DNA from: JBBRLG01 sp038231495
GTDB lineage: Bacteria; Planctomycetota; Planctomycetia; Gemmatales; Gemmataceae
Direction of reading: 5' to 3'
Assembly: GCA_038231495.1 (NCBI GenBank)
Contig: JBBRLG010000053.1
Coordinates: 1-20,299, forward strand
Length of the DNA: 20,299 bases
In this document: piece by piece, positions 1 through 7,784 of the stretch
How positions within the stretch are numbered: the stretch's first letter is position 1
How the letters are laid out: every line of letters starts with the position of its first letter
Notes under the pieces: generated by a model
What the model saw: only the letters and a program-made list of their open reading frames with translations
Databases searched by the model: none
What the model was told of the DNA's origin: nothing
Program-made: the position numbers and the translations under genes

Positions 1-1
1 C

Positions 2-739
<738 letters not shown>

Positions 740-766
740 GCGGCAGACGAAGGGAGGTTCATAACC

Positions 767-1168
767 GTGACAAAACTCCTGGCGATTGTCGAGCCGACCG
801 AGGACGGCTTCCGCGGCTATGTGCCGCGGCTGCCGGGCTGCGAGGTGCGTGCGGCGACGGCGGAACAGGCCGAGGCTGACATCCAAAGTGCGGCCCGTAC
901 CCACCTCGCGGCGCACAAGGACGGGACGAACGGATTCCATCCCGACAAGGTAGTGATTGTCGTCGTGGTTAAGCCGCCGCCGCCTCCGCCCCGGCAGCGC
1001 GGCGACGGTCTGGATGAAATCTACAACCAGATGGACGATTATTTCAACCCGGAACATCTGGAGTTGCTCCTTAATTGGGAAGAACAACAGTGGTTTACGT
1101 TTGAAGAAGTAATGGCCGAACTCGGTTTTGAAGCGACGGAATCAGCAACCGATGAGACTCCCCAATGA
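767..1168 (+). CDS. Small HicB-like protein with atypical C-terminus (antitoxin-like)
   Basis: 133 residues starting at GTG 767, chosen because AGGGAGG at 751-757 sits 9 nt upstream. Residues 1-45 look like a HicB-type beta-alpha fold: a short strand, EDGFRGYVPRLPGCEVRAAT, then a helix EQAEADIQSAARTHL. In known HicB antitoxins this domain is followed by a ribbon-helix-helix or HTH DNA-binding domain. Here there is instead a hydrophobic strand, a run of six prolines (about residues 69-74), and an acidic helical tail of about 55 residues rich in E, D, W and F. The stop overlaps the next start (ATGA, 1165-1168), so the two products are probably translationally coupled. The antitoxin role is inferred from the fold resemblance plus pairing; it could also be a stand-alone HicB-domain protein of unknown role. 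Confidence 0.7.
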   Translation: MTKLLAIVEPTEDGFRGYVPRLPGCEVRAATAEQAEADIQSAARTHLAAHKDGTNGFHPDKVVIVVVVKPPPPPPRQRGDGLDEIYNQMDDYFNPEHLELLLNWEEQQWFTFEEVMAELGFEATESATDETPQ

Positions 1169-1482
1169 GCCTTGGCGACAACGGTGCTGCCGGGTATCAG
1201 CTGTCCTACTCGGCAGCCGTGGTTCAGAAGTTGAGGCGATTGCGTGCCGGTCTGAGCGACCCGGATGAGGTGCGCAAGTTCACGGCAGCCTTGCAAATCA
1301 TTATCACACGGCTGCGCTCGGACCCCCTGGTATTCGGCGAACACCGTCATCCTTTGCCCAACTTGCAGGTTACTGTCCGTGCGGCGGTCGTGGGAAGATT
1401 GTTTGTAAGGTATGCGGTCCACAACCACCTGCCTTTGGTGTTCGCGCTTAATTTCAAGTTGCTGGGAGGCGGCGAGCCGTAG
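1165..1482 (+). CDS. Small RelE/ParE-like protein (toxin-like partner)
   Basis: 105 residues, ATG 1165 overlapping the previous stop by ATGA. The order of elements resembles a RelE/ParE-type fold: an N-terminal strand (YQLSYSAAVVQKL), two helices including DEVRKFTAALQIIITRLRSDP, then GEHRHPLPNLQVTVRAAVVG and two C-terminal strands (RLFVRYAVHN, PLVFALNFKLL). The 'RSDPL.FGE' and 'VRYAVH' patterns resemble hypothetical proteins common in planctomycete genomes. Catalytic residues of RelE-type ribonucleases cannot be assigned with confidence, and some ParE members are not nucleases at all. With the upstream HicB-like gene it forms a two-gene module inserted between MoxR and DUF58. Coding is likely because of the coupled start and RBS-supported partner. 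Function is inference. Confidence 0.65.
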   Translation: MSLGDNGAAGYQLSYSAAVVQKLRRLRAGLSDPDEVRKFTAALQIIITRLRSDPLVFGEHRHPLPNLQVTVRAAVVGRLFVRYAVHNHLPLVFALNFKLLGGGEP

Positions 1483-1495
1483 CCCGATCGCATTT

Positions 1496-2398
1496 ATGGA
1501 CGATCCCCAAAAATACCTCGATCCCCACGCCCTCGCCAACGTGCGCGACTTGGAGTTGCGCGCCCGTCTGATCGTCGAGGGCTACCTGTCCGGGATGCAC
1601 AAAAGTCCCTACCACGGCTTTAGCGTCGAGTTTGCCGAACACCGCGAGTACGTCGCCGGCGACGATTTGAAGCACCTCGACTGGAAGGTTTATGGCCGCA
1701 CCGGCCGCTTCTACCTCAAGCAGTATGAAGAAGAAACCAACCTCACCTGCTGGCTCCTGGTGGACGGCAGCGAGTCGATGCAGTACCGCTCCGGCACCGT
1801 CAGCAAATACGACTACTGCGGCATGGCGGCGTCGGCCCTGGCGTATTTAATCCTCAGCCAGCAGGACTCGGTCGGCCTGGCGACTTACGACAACCAGGTG
1901 CGCCAGTTCCTGCGGCCGTCGAGTCAGCCGTCGCACTTGAAGCCGGTCGTCAATGTCCTGAATAAAGGCGCGGGCCGCGAGCGCACGCACCTGGCCCCGA
2001 TCTTTCACGACCTGGCCGAGCGCATCACGCGCCGCGGCATCATCATGATTTTGAGCGACTTCTTCGACGAGCCGGCAGACATCCTCAATGGGTTGAAGCA
2101 CCTGCGCCACAAACGGCACGAGGTCGTCTTGCTGCACGTCCTGGACCGCGACGAGTTGGAATTTCCGTTCAACGAGGCGACGCTGTTTCGCGGCCTGGAA
2201 CAGTATCCGGATTTGCTGACCGACCCGCGGGCCTTGCGCGACGGCTACCTCGCCCAGATCAACGGCTTCGTGGACGAGCTGAAGCGCGGCTGCCGCGATC
2301 AGAACATCGACTACGTGCAATTGCCGACCGACAAGCCGTTGGGGTTGGCGTTGTCCACGTACCTGGCCCACCGACTGGCTCGAAAAGGTAAAGGCTAA
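1496..2398 (+). CDS. DUF58 domain protein (VWA-like partner of MoxR)
   Basis: 300 residues from ATG 1496; the frame is open further upstream, but the extra 28 residues overlap the previous gene and look non-coding. No clear Shine-Dalgarno precedes this start. The DUF58 hallmark region REYVAGDDLKHLDWKVYGRTG is around residues 49-69, including the GDD (D56, D57) and the DW pair. It is followed by YLKQYEEETN and a MIDAS-like D90-G-S92-E-S94 motif (LLVDGSESM). A second conserved acidic stretch, ILSDFFDEP, follows about 95 residues later. There is no signal peptide or obvious membrane segment, so a cytosolic or peripheral location is expected. DUF58 proteins are almost always next to MoxR ATPases and are thought to be their clients or adaptors. 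The length fits the short planctomycete DUF58 class, which lacks the N-terminal membrane hairpin of longer homologues. Confidence 0.93.
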   Translation: MDDPQKYLDPHALANVRDLELRARLIVEGYLSGMHKSPYHGFSVEFAEHREYVAGDDLKHLDWKVYGRTGRFYLKQYEEETNLTCWLLVDGSESMQYRSGTVSKYDYCGMAASALAYLILSQQDSVGLATYDNQVRQFLRPSSQPSHLKPVVNVLNKGAGRERTHLAPIFHDLAERITRRGIIMILSDFFDEPADILNGLKHLRHKRHEVVLLHVLDRDELEFPFNEATLFRGLEQYPDLLTDPRALRDGYLAQINGFVDELKRGCRDQNIDYVQLPTDKPLGLALSTYLAHRLARKGKG

Positions 2399-2405
2399 CG
2401 CTCTT

Positions 2406-2423
2406 GCCGCTTGCGGCTTTGCG
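2406..2423 (+). repeat. Dispersed intergenic repeat, half-site copy A
   Basis: GCCGCTTGCGGCTTTGC lies directly after the DUF58 stop and before the start of the giant VWA gene. The same 17 bp recurs in both orientations at 12795-12828 and inverted at 15253-15269. The core GCCGC-TT-GCGGC is self-complementary. All copies are between genes of this cluster. Confidence 0.85.
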
Positions 2424-2440
2424 GAAGTGACCATCGTCTC

Positions 2441-2444
2441 GGAG
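2441..2444 (+). promoter_or_regulatory. Shine-Dalgarno GGAG deciding the start of the giant VWA gene
   Basis: GGAG is 8 nt before GTG 2453, an optimal distance, but 23 nt before the alternative ATG 2468. This favours the GTG start. Confidence 0.55.
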
Positions 2445-2452
2445 ACCGATCC

Positions 2453-5400
2453 GTGAGCGCACCGACCATGCTGCCGTTCGCCTTCATTTTCGAGACCTAC
2501 GCCACCGCCGCGCTCGTGACGGTCGGGGCGGTATCCATTCCGGTCATCATCCACTTGCTGCACCGGCGGCGGTTTCGCGTCGTCAACTGGGCCGCCATGC
2601 GCTTCCTGCTGGCCGCCCAACGCAAGAACTCGCGCCGCATCCGCCTCGAACAGTTCCTCCTGCTCGCCTTGCGCTGCCTCATGGTGCTGCTGCTCGTCCT
2701 GGCCATGCTCAGCGTCACCGAATGGGCGAAAAAACTCTGGACCGCCGTCGCGCCCGGCGGGCCGAAGGTCGTCGCGGTCAACAGCCAGCGGGCGCACAAG
2801 ATTCTCGTCCTCGACGCCTCGTTTAGCATGGGCTTCAAGGACGGCGCGGCGTCGTCGTTCGACCGCGCCCGCGAATTGGCGGCGCAGATCGTGCGCGACA
2901 GCCCCGGCGGCGACGGCTTCAGCGTCGTCCTCATGGGCGCGCCGCCGCGGCGCATCGTCCCCGAACCGTCGGAAGACGGCCGCAAAGTTACGAACGAGAT
3001 CGACACGCTCAAGGTCACGCACGGCAGCGCCGACCTGCCGGCCACGCTCGCCGCCGTCGAGTCGATGCTGCAATCGTCGCCGCACAAGTACCTGAATAAA
3101 GAGGTCTATTTTCTCACCGATTTGCAGCATTCGAGCTGGATCCTCAAGCAACCTGGTGCCGCGTCCGGCGTTTTGCAAAAGCTGCGCGAACGCAAGGCCC
3201 ACACCATCCTGGTAGACGTCGGCAAGGACGGCGCGTCCAACCTCGCCGTCACGAGTCTCGGCTTGCCCGACGACGAGGCGCCGACGACCGGCCGCTTTAC
3301 GACCGTCCAGGCGACGCTGCACAACTTCGGCGACACGCGCGACAGCGTCAACGTCAAGCTGCTCGTCGGTCGGGCCCGCACCGCCGGTGACCCCGTGGAG
3401 GAACCGCGCTTCGTCCAGGAAACCAACGTCCGCGCCGAGCACGGCCAGCAGACACCCGTCGCCTTCCCTTACAAATTCGCGGTGCCGGGCGACTACGTCC
3501 TCAAGGTGCAGGTCGAGAACGACGGCCTGGAAATCGACGACACGCGCGCCGCCGTCGTCACGGTGCGCAAGGAGATGAGCGTCCTGCTGGTCAACGGCAA
3601 GCCGGCGGCGGAGACGTTCGACCAGGCGAGTGAGCTGCTGCGCGTCGTGCTGGCCGAACAGGCCGACGCGGGCAACCTGCACGTCAAGCCGACGGTGCTA
3701 AACACGGCCCAATTTGCCGATGAAACGCGGGGCGACCTGACACCGTTCGACTGCGTGTTCCTGTGCGACGTGCCGCGGCTGACCGCGGCCGAGGCGAGCC
3801 GGTTGGAGGCCCACGTCCGCCGCGGCGGCGGCCTGGTGATCTGCCTGGGCGAGAAGGTGGACGCCAACTCGTACAACGAGGTGCTGTACCGCAACGGCTC
3901 CGGCCTGATGCCCGCCCGGCTGCTTAATAAACAGGCGCAGACGACCGCGTTTAACTTCCAGTTTGCCATCGATGCCGAGGCCGACCGCGAGCCGCCGCTG
4001 AAACCGTTCGGCAGTGCCGTGGCGCGTACGGCGCTGACCGGCGTGCGCTTCCACCAGTTCTTACAGACCGAGCCGGCGCGCGGCGGGCCGCGCAAGGTGC
4101 TGGGCTTCACGCCCGTCGCCATCCCCGGGCGCACGCCGATAGGCCCCGACAGCAACGTGCCGCCAGCGGGCGGGCCGGCCGTCCTCGAATGGCACCCGCC
4201 CGCGGGCAAGGCCGGTGTCGGCGCGGGCACCCTGCAAGGCCGCGTCGTGCTGCTGACCACGACGGCCAACTGCGACTGGGCCGACTGGTCGCTGCGGAGC
4301 TATGTGCCGCTCATGCACGAGTTGGCCCAGTTCGCCGCCAGCGGTCGGCTGCGGCCGCGCGAGCTGGCGGTCGGCGACCCGATCGAACTGTTCCTGCCGA
4401 GTGCCGGCCCCACCACCGAGGCGCGCGTCTTCACGCCGGACGGTCGCGAGGAAGCGTTGCGCGTCCAGGTTCAGGACGACGCCGGTGTCCTGCGCTGGAA
4501 CGAGACCGACGTGAGCGGCGTCTACCGCATCGTCGTCGGGCCGCAGAAGAAGGAATACTTCTTCGCCGTCAACGTGCCCGCCGGCGAGACGGCCCAGCAG
4601 GGCAGCGAGAGCAACCTGGCGCGCACGAATTTGGAGGACATCCAGAAGAGTTATCCCGAGTGGGAATTGCAACTGGTGCGCGAGCCGTCGCAGGTGGTCC
4701 ACGCGACCACGTCGGTCAACGGCGTCGAAGTGCAGACCGGCGGCGCGTGGGGTCCGATCGTGGCCCGGTGGCTGTTGCTCACGCTACTGGTGCTGATCCC
4801 GGTCGAAATTCTGCTGGGCTTCCTCTTCGGCCACTACAGCGGCGGCGTCCGCACGGGGCCGCGGCCGGGCAAACCGAACGCCCGCCGGACGATGACCCTG
4901 CTCGGGGCGGCCTCCACCGTGTTATTTCTCGGCATCGGCGCGGTTCTGTTCGTCCTGGTTCACGACGCCGTGACCGGCGACTTCCTCGGCTTTTTGCCGC
5001 AGGGGGCGCGGCGCGCCGTCGAAGAAGGCCTTAACGTGCCGCCGCCCGCGCCGGGCGAGGGCAGCCGCTGGCACCTGCACTACACTGCCTACCTGTGGGA
5101 CAACGCCACCGACGTCTGGGTGGTGCCGGCGCTCGGCGTTGTGTTCGCGGGTTTCGTGTTCGCCGTCTACTTCGTCGAAGGGCTGTTCAACGCCATCCAC
5201 TCGCTCGTGCGCTACCTGATGATGGGGTTGCGTTACGGCCTGTTGTGCTTGCTGCTCGCGGTATTTCTGCCGCTGTTGCAGGTGTCGTTCGAGCGCCAGG
5301 GTTGGCCGGACGTGGTTATCCTCATCGACGATTCGCAGAGCATGAGCGCCGTCGATCGTTACCGCGACCCGCGCGTCCAGCAAGCCGCGCTCGGCCTGGC

Positions 5401-7498
5401 CCAACTCGAAGGCTTGACCGAGACGGAACGGCTCCGCCTGGCGCAGCTGCTGTTGACGCGCTCCGACAACGACTGGTTGACGGCACTCCTGAAGCGACGC
5501 GAAGTCCGGTTGCACGTCTACCACTGCTCCGGCCGGGCGCAGCGGCTCAAGGACGTGAACGCGCCCGAAGACGTGGCGGCGGCGTTGGAGGCGATTCGGG
5601 AGTTGAAGGCGTCGCCGGACAACGATTCGAGCCAGCTGGGCGGTGCCGTGCGCCAGGTCATCAACGACTTCCGCGGCTCGTCGCTGGCCGCCGTCGTCAT
5701 GCTCACCGACGGCGTGACCACAGAGGGCGAGGATTTGGGCAAGGTGTCGAAGTACGCCGGCCAGATGGGCGTGCCGCTCTACTTCGTCGGCATGGGCGAC
5801 GCGCACGAAGTCCGCGATGTCTACTTGCACGATTTGCAGGTCGAGGAGAACGTTTACGTCAACGACCGCGTCGTCTTTGACCTACGGCTGACGGCCCAGG
5901 GTTACAACAGCCTGACAACCAAGGTTGTCCTCAAGGAGAAGGGCAAGCCGGAAGAACTGGTCGCGTCGAACGTCACCGCAGATGCTTCGGGCAAGCCGGT
6001 CAAGGTACGGCTTGTCTACCAACCCAAGGAACCCGGCGAGCACGTTTACGAGGTGGTCACGCCCAAGCAGCCCGACGAGGTAGACGAGTCGAACAACCGC
6101 CTCGAACGCTCGGTGTACGTGCAGGAAACGAAGCTCATCAAGGTACTTTACGTCGAGGGTTATCGGCGCTACGAGTACCACTTTATCAAGACGCTCCTGG
6201 AGCGCGAGAGCGACCGCACCAAGGGCAACAAGAGCGTGGATTTGAAGGTGCTGTTGCTCAATGCCGACCCCGACTATGCTTCCGAGGATCGCAGCGCCAT
6301 CAGCGACTTCCCGACCAAGGCGGAGCTTTTTACCTACGACGTGGTGATCCTGGGCGACGTGGACCCGCGGCCGCGCGACAACAACAAGATGGTCGAGCAC
6401 ATGCGCGACCTGGCCGATTTCGTGCGCGAGCACGGCGGCGGCCTGCTCATGATCGCCGGCGAGCGCTTCGCGCCGCAGGCGTACCGGGATTCGCCGCTCA
6501 AGGACGTGCTGCCGGTCGAGTTGGCCGGCGACCGGCCCATCGACGGCGCGGATTTGCCGCGCACCACCGGCTTCCGGCCGGAACTGACGCCGGTGGGGCG
6601 GCTGCACCCGATTTTCCGCTTCAGCCCGGACGAAAAAGAGAACGACGACATCTGGAACCGCCTGCGCGAGATGTACTGGTGGTCCGACGGCTACCAGCCC
6701 AAGCGTTTGACCGAGGTGTTGGCCGTCCATCCCAACTCTAAGAAAGAGGGCAGGGCCGTGGACCGGGGCGAGGGCGACAACTTCCAGGGCGACCGGCACG
6801 CGCTGGTGGTGCAGCAGTTCGTCGGCGCGGGCCGGTGCCTGTTTTTCGGCTTCAACGAGACGTGGCGCTGGGGCTACCGCGAGGACCAGCAGCACTTCAA
6901 CCAATTCTGGATACAAACGGTGCGCTATCTCGCCCGCAGCCGCCTGGGCCGCACCGAGCTGCGCCTGGACCGCCAAACGCCGTACCGGCGCGGCGAGCCG
7001 ATCAAGGTGACGGTGCGCTTCCCCGACGACGCGCCCGCGCCCGCGGCGGACACGGAAGTCAAGGTGGTCGTGGAGCGCCACCCCAGCACGCGCGGGCCGG
7101 AAACGCTGAAGCTGGCGCGCGTGGAGGGCAGCCGGGCCACTTTCGAGACGGTGCTGACGCGCACGCCGGAGGGCGAGTACAAGTTCTGGCTGAGTCAGCC
7201 GGTCGTCACCGGGCCGCGGCCACGCGCCGAGTGCAAGGTGCTGGCGCCGCCGGGCGAGATGGAGAACTTGCGCATGAACCAGGTGGAAATGGAGCGTGCC
7301 GCCGAGGAGTCGAAGGGCCGCTTCTACAACCTGGCGGACGCCGACCGCCTGCTCGACGACCTGCCGACCGGCAGCCGGGTGACGGTCAACGTGCCGGGCG
7401 ACCCGTGGCTGGTGTGGAATTACTTCGTCTTGTTCCTGCTGGCCCTGGGTTCGTTGACGACGGAATGGTTGCTGCGGCGGCAGATGAACCTGTTATAG
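2453..7498 (+). CDS. Giant membrane protein: BatA-type N-terminus with two VWA/GATase1-like halves
   Basis: About 1,681 residues from GTG 2453; ATG 2468 (1,676 aa) is the alternative. Residues 1-90 match the BatA/aerotolerance N-terminal region: membrane segment about 17-36, then PVIIHLLHRRRFR, a basic stretch, and a second segment about 68-88. First half: VWA domain with MIDAS D121-A-S-F-S (about 115-290), a beta-sandwich resembling CARDB, and a GATase1-like fold (LLVNGKPA ... HVRRGGGLVICLGE, about 375-490), ending in a membrane segment near 770-793. Second half: membrane segments near 815-838, 888-912 and 920-946, a second VWA domain with MIDAS D959-D-S-Q-S, a second CARDB-like region, a second GATase1-like domain (VREHGGGLLMIAGE, about 1228-1416), a macroglobulin-like beta region, and a final membrane segment about 1652-1672. 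In related bacteria these halves are, to my knowledge, usually separate genes, so this appears to be a fusion. It is a likely MoxR client; GATase catalytic residues are not evident. Confidence 0.92.
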   Translation: MSAPTMLPFAFIFETYATAALVTVGAVSIPVIIHLLHRRRFRVVNWAAMRFLLAAQRKNSRRIRLEQFLLLALRCLMVLLLVLAMLSVTEWAKKLWTAVAPGGPKVVAVNSQRAHKILVLDASFSMGFKDGAASSFDRARELAAQIVRDSPGGDGFSVVLMGAPPRRIVPEPSEDGRKVTNEIDTLKVTHGSADLPATLAAVESMLQSSPHKYLNKEVYFLTDLQHSSWILKQPGAASGVLQKLRERKAHTILVDVGKDGASNLAVTSLGLPDDEAPTTGRFTTVQATLHNFGDTRDSVNVKLLVGRARTAGDPVEEPRFVQETNVRAEHGQQTPVAFPYKFAVPGDYVLKVQVENDGLEIDDTRAAVVTVRKEMSVLLVNGKPAAETFDQASELLRVVLAEQADAGNLHVKPTVLNTAQFADETRGDLTPFDCVFLCDVPRLTAAEASRLEAHVRRGGGLVICLGEKVDANSYNEVLYRNGSGLMPARLLNKQAQTTAFNFQFAIDAEADREPPLKPFGSAVARTALTGVRFHQFLQTEPARGGPRKVLGFTPVAIPGRTPIGPDSNVPPAGGPAVLEWHPPAGKAGVGAGTLQGRVVLLTTTANCDWADWSLRSYVPLMHELAQFAASGRLRPRELAVGDPIELFLPSAGPTTEARVFTPDGREEALRVQVQDDAGVLRWNETDVSGVYRIVVGPQKKEYFFAVNVPAGETAQQGSESNLARTNLEDIQKSYPEWELQLVREPSQVVHATTSVNGVEVQTGGAWGPIVARWLLLTLLVLIPVEILLGFLFGHYSGGVRTGPRPGKPNARRTMTLLGAASTVLFLGIGAVLFVLVHDAVTGDFLGFLPQGARRAVEEGLNVPPPAPGEGSRWHLHYTAYLWDNATDVWVVPALGVVFAGFVFAVYFVEGLFNAIHSLVRYLMMGLRYGLLCLLLAVFLPLLQVSFERQGWPDVVILIDDSQSMSAVDRYRDPRVQQAALGLAQLEGLTETERLRLAQLLLTRSDNDWLTALLKRREVRLHVYHCSGRAQRLKDVNAPEDVAAALEAIRELKASPDNDSSQLGGAVRQVINDFRGSSLAAVVMLTDGVTTEGEDLGKVSKYAGQMGVPLYFVGMGDAHEVRDVYLHDLQVEENVYVNDRVVFDLRLTAQGYNSLTTKVVLKEKGKPEELVASNVTADASGKPVKVRLVYQPKEPGEHVYEVVTPKQPDEVDESNNRLERSVYVQETKLIKVLYVEGYRRYEYHFIKTLLERESDRTKGNKSVDLKVLLLNADPDYASEDRSAISDFPTKAELFTYDVVILGDVDPRPRDNNKMVEHMRDLADFVREHGGGLLMIAGERFAPQAYRDSPLKDVLPVELAGDRPIDGADLPRTTGFRPELTPVGRLHPIFRFSPDEKENDDIWNRLREMYWWSDGYQPKRLTEVLAVHPNSKKEGRAVDRGEGDNFQGDRHALVVQQFVGAGRCLFFGFNETWRWGYREDQQHFNQFWIQTVRYLARSRLGRTELRLDRQTPYRRGEPIKVTVRFPDDAPAPAADTEVKVVVERHPSTRGPETLKLARVEGSRATFETVLTRTPEGEYKFWLSQPVVTGPRPRAECKVLAPPGEMENLRMNQVEMERAAEESKGRFYNLADADRLLDDLPTGSRVTVNVPGDPWLVWNYFVLFLLALGSLTTEWLLRRQMNLL

Positions 7499-7534
7499 TT
7501 GGGTAGTCCGTTGTCCGTTGCAAAGAAAGGATTT

Positions 7535-7744
7535 AACCTCGTTCCCAAGCGGAGAGCTTGTGAATAAATTGGCAAACGCCTTTTTGGAGTGCGGCGCTTT
7601 GCCGCCGCTTTCGTTGGGTTTGTAACGCCAGCCCAGAAAAGAAAGCGGCGGAAAAGCGCCGCACTCCAAAAAAAGGCCTTCCCCTCGTTCGCGAGCGGAA
7701 CCTGGGAACAATCCTTCATACCGCGGAGCTTGGGAACGAGGGTT
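7535..7744. repeat. Compound inverted-repeat element (MITE-like) between the two gene blocks
   Basis: The 286-bp gap between the giant VWA gene and the DUF4175-like gene is mostly this element. The outer pair is CTCGTTCCCAAGC at 7538-7550 and its reverse complement at 7728-7740. The inner pair is 7578-7612 against 7641-7677, about 35 bp per arm with one mismatch and a 2-nt length difference, around a 28-nt spacer; it contains GGAGTGCGGCGCTTT. A third, diverged copy of the outer motif lies at 7684-7709. I see no open reading frame or transposase, so a non-autonomous repeat or a large RNA hairpin is likely. The inner arms lack a downstream T-run on either strand, so a simple intrinsic terminator is not well supported. 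Confidence 0.8.
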
Positions 7745-7771
7745 ACACCGGGACGCGGGGATGAGGGTAAC

Positions 7772-7776
7772 GAGGG
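7772..7776 (+). promoter_or_regulatory. Shine-Dalgarno GAGGG deciding the start of the DUF4175-like gene
   Basis: GAGGG is 8 nt before ATG 7785. The in-frame ATG at 7761 has only a G-run directly abutting it, so 7785 is preferred. Confidence 0.6.
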
Positions 7777-7784
7777 ATTCCATA

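Noticed and set aside
1412..1495. Longer DUF58 start
   Set aside because: The 28 extra residues overlap the end of the RelE-like gene in another frame and do not resemble a DUF58 N-terminus.
1847..3682. A 611-codon open frame on the minus strand across DUF58 and the VWA gene
   Set aside because: It spans two clear plus-strand genes and their gap, has R/D/V/A/Q-rich shadow composition and no domain.
7578..7677. Intrinsic terminator after the giant VWA gene
   Set aside because: The arms are long and separated by 28 nt, and no T-run follows on either strand. The outer repeats point to a repeat element instead, though an effect on transcription is not excluded.
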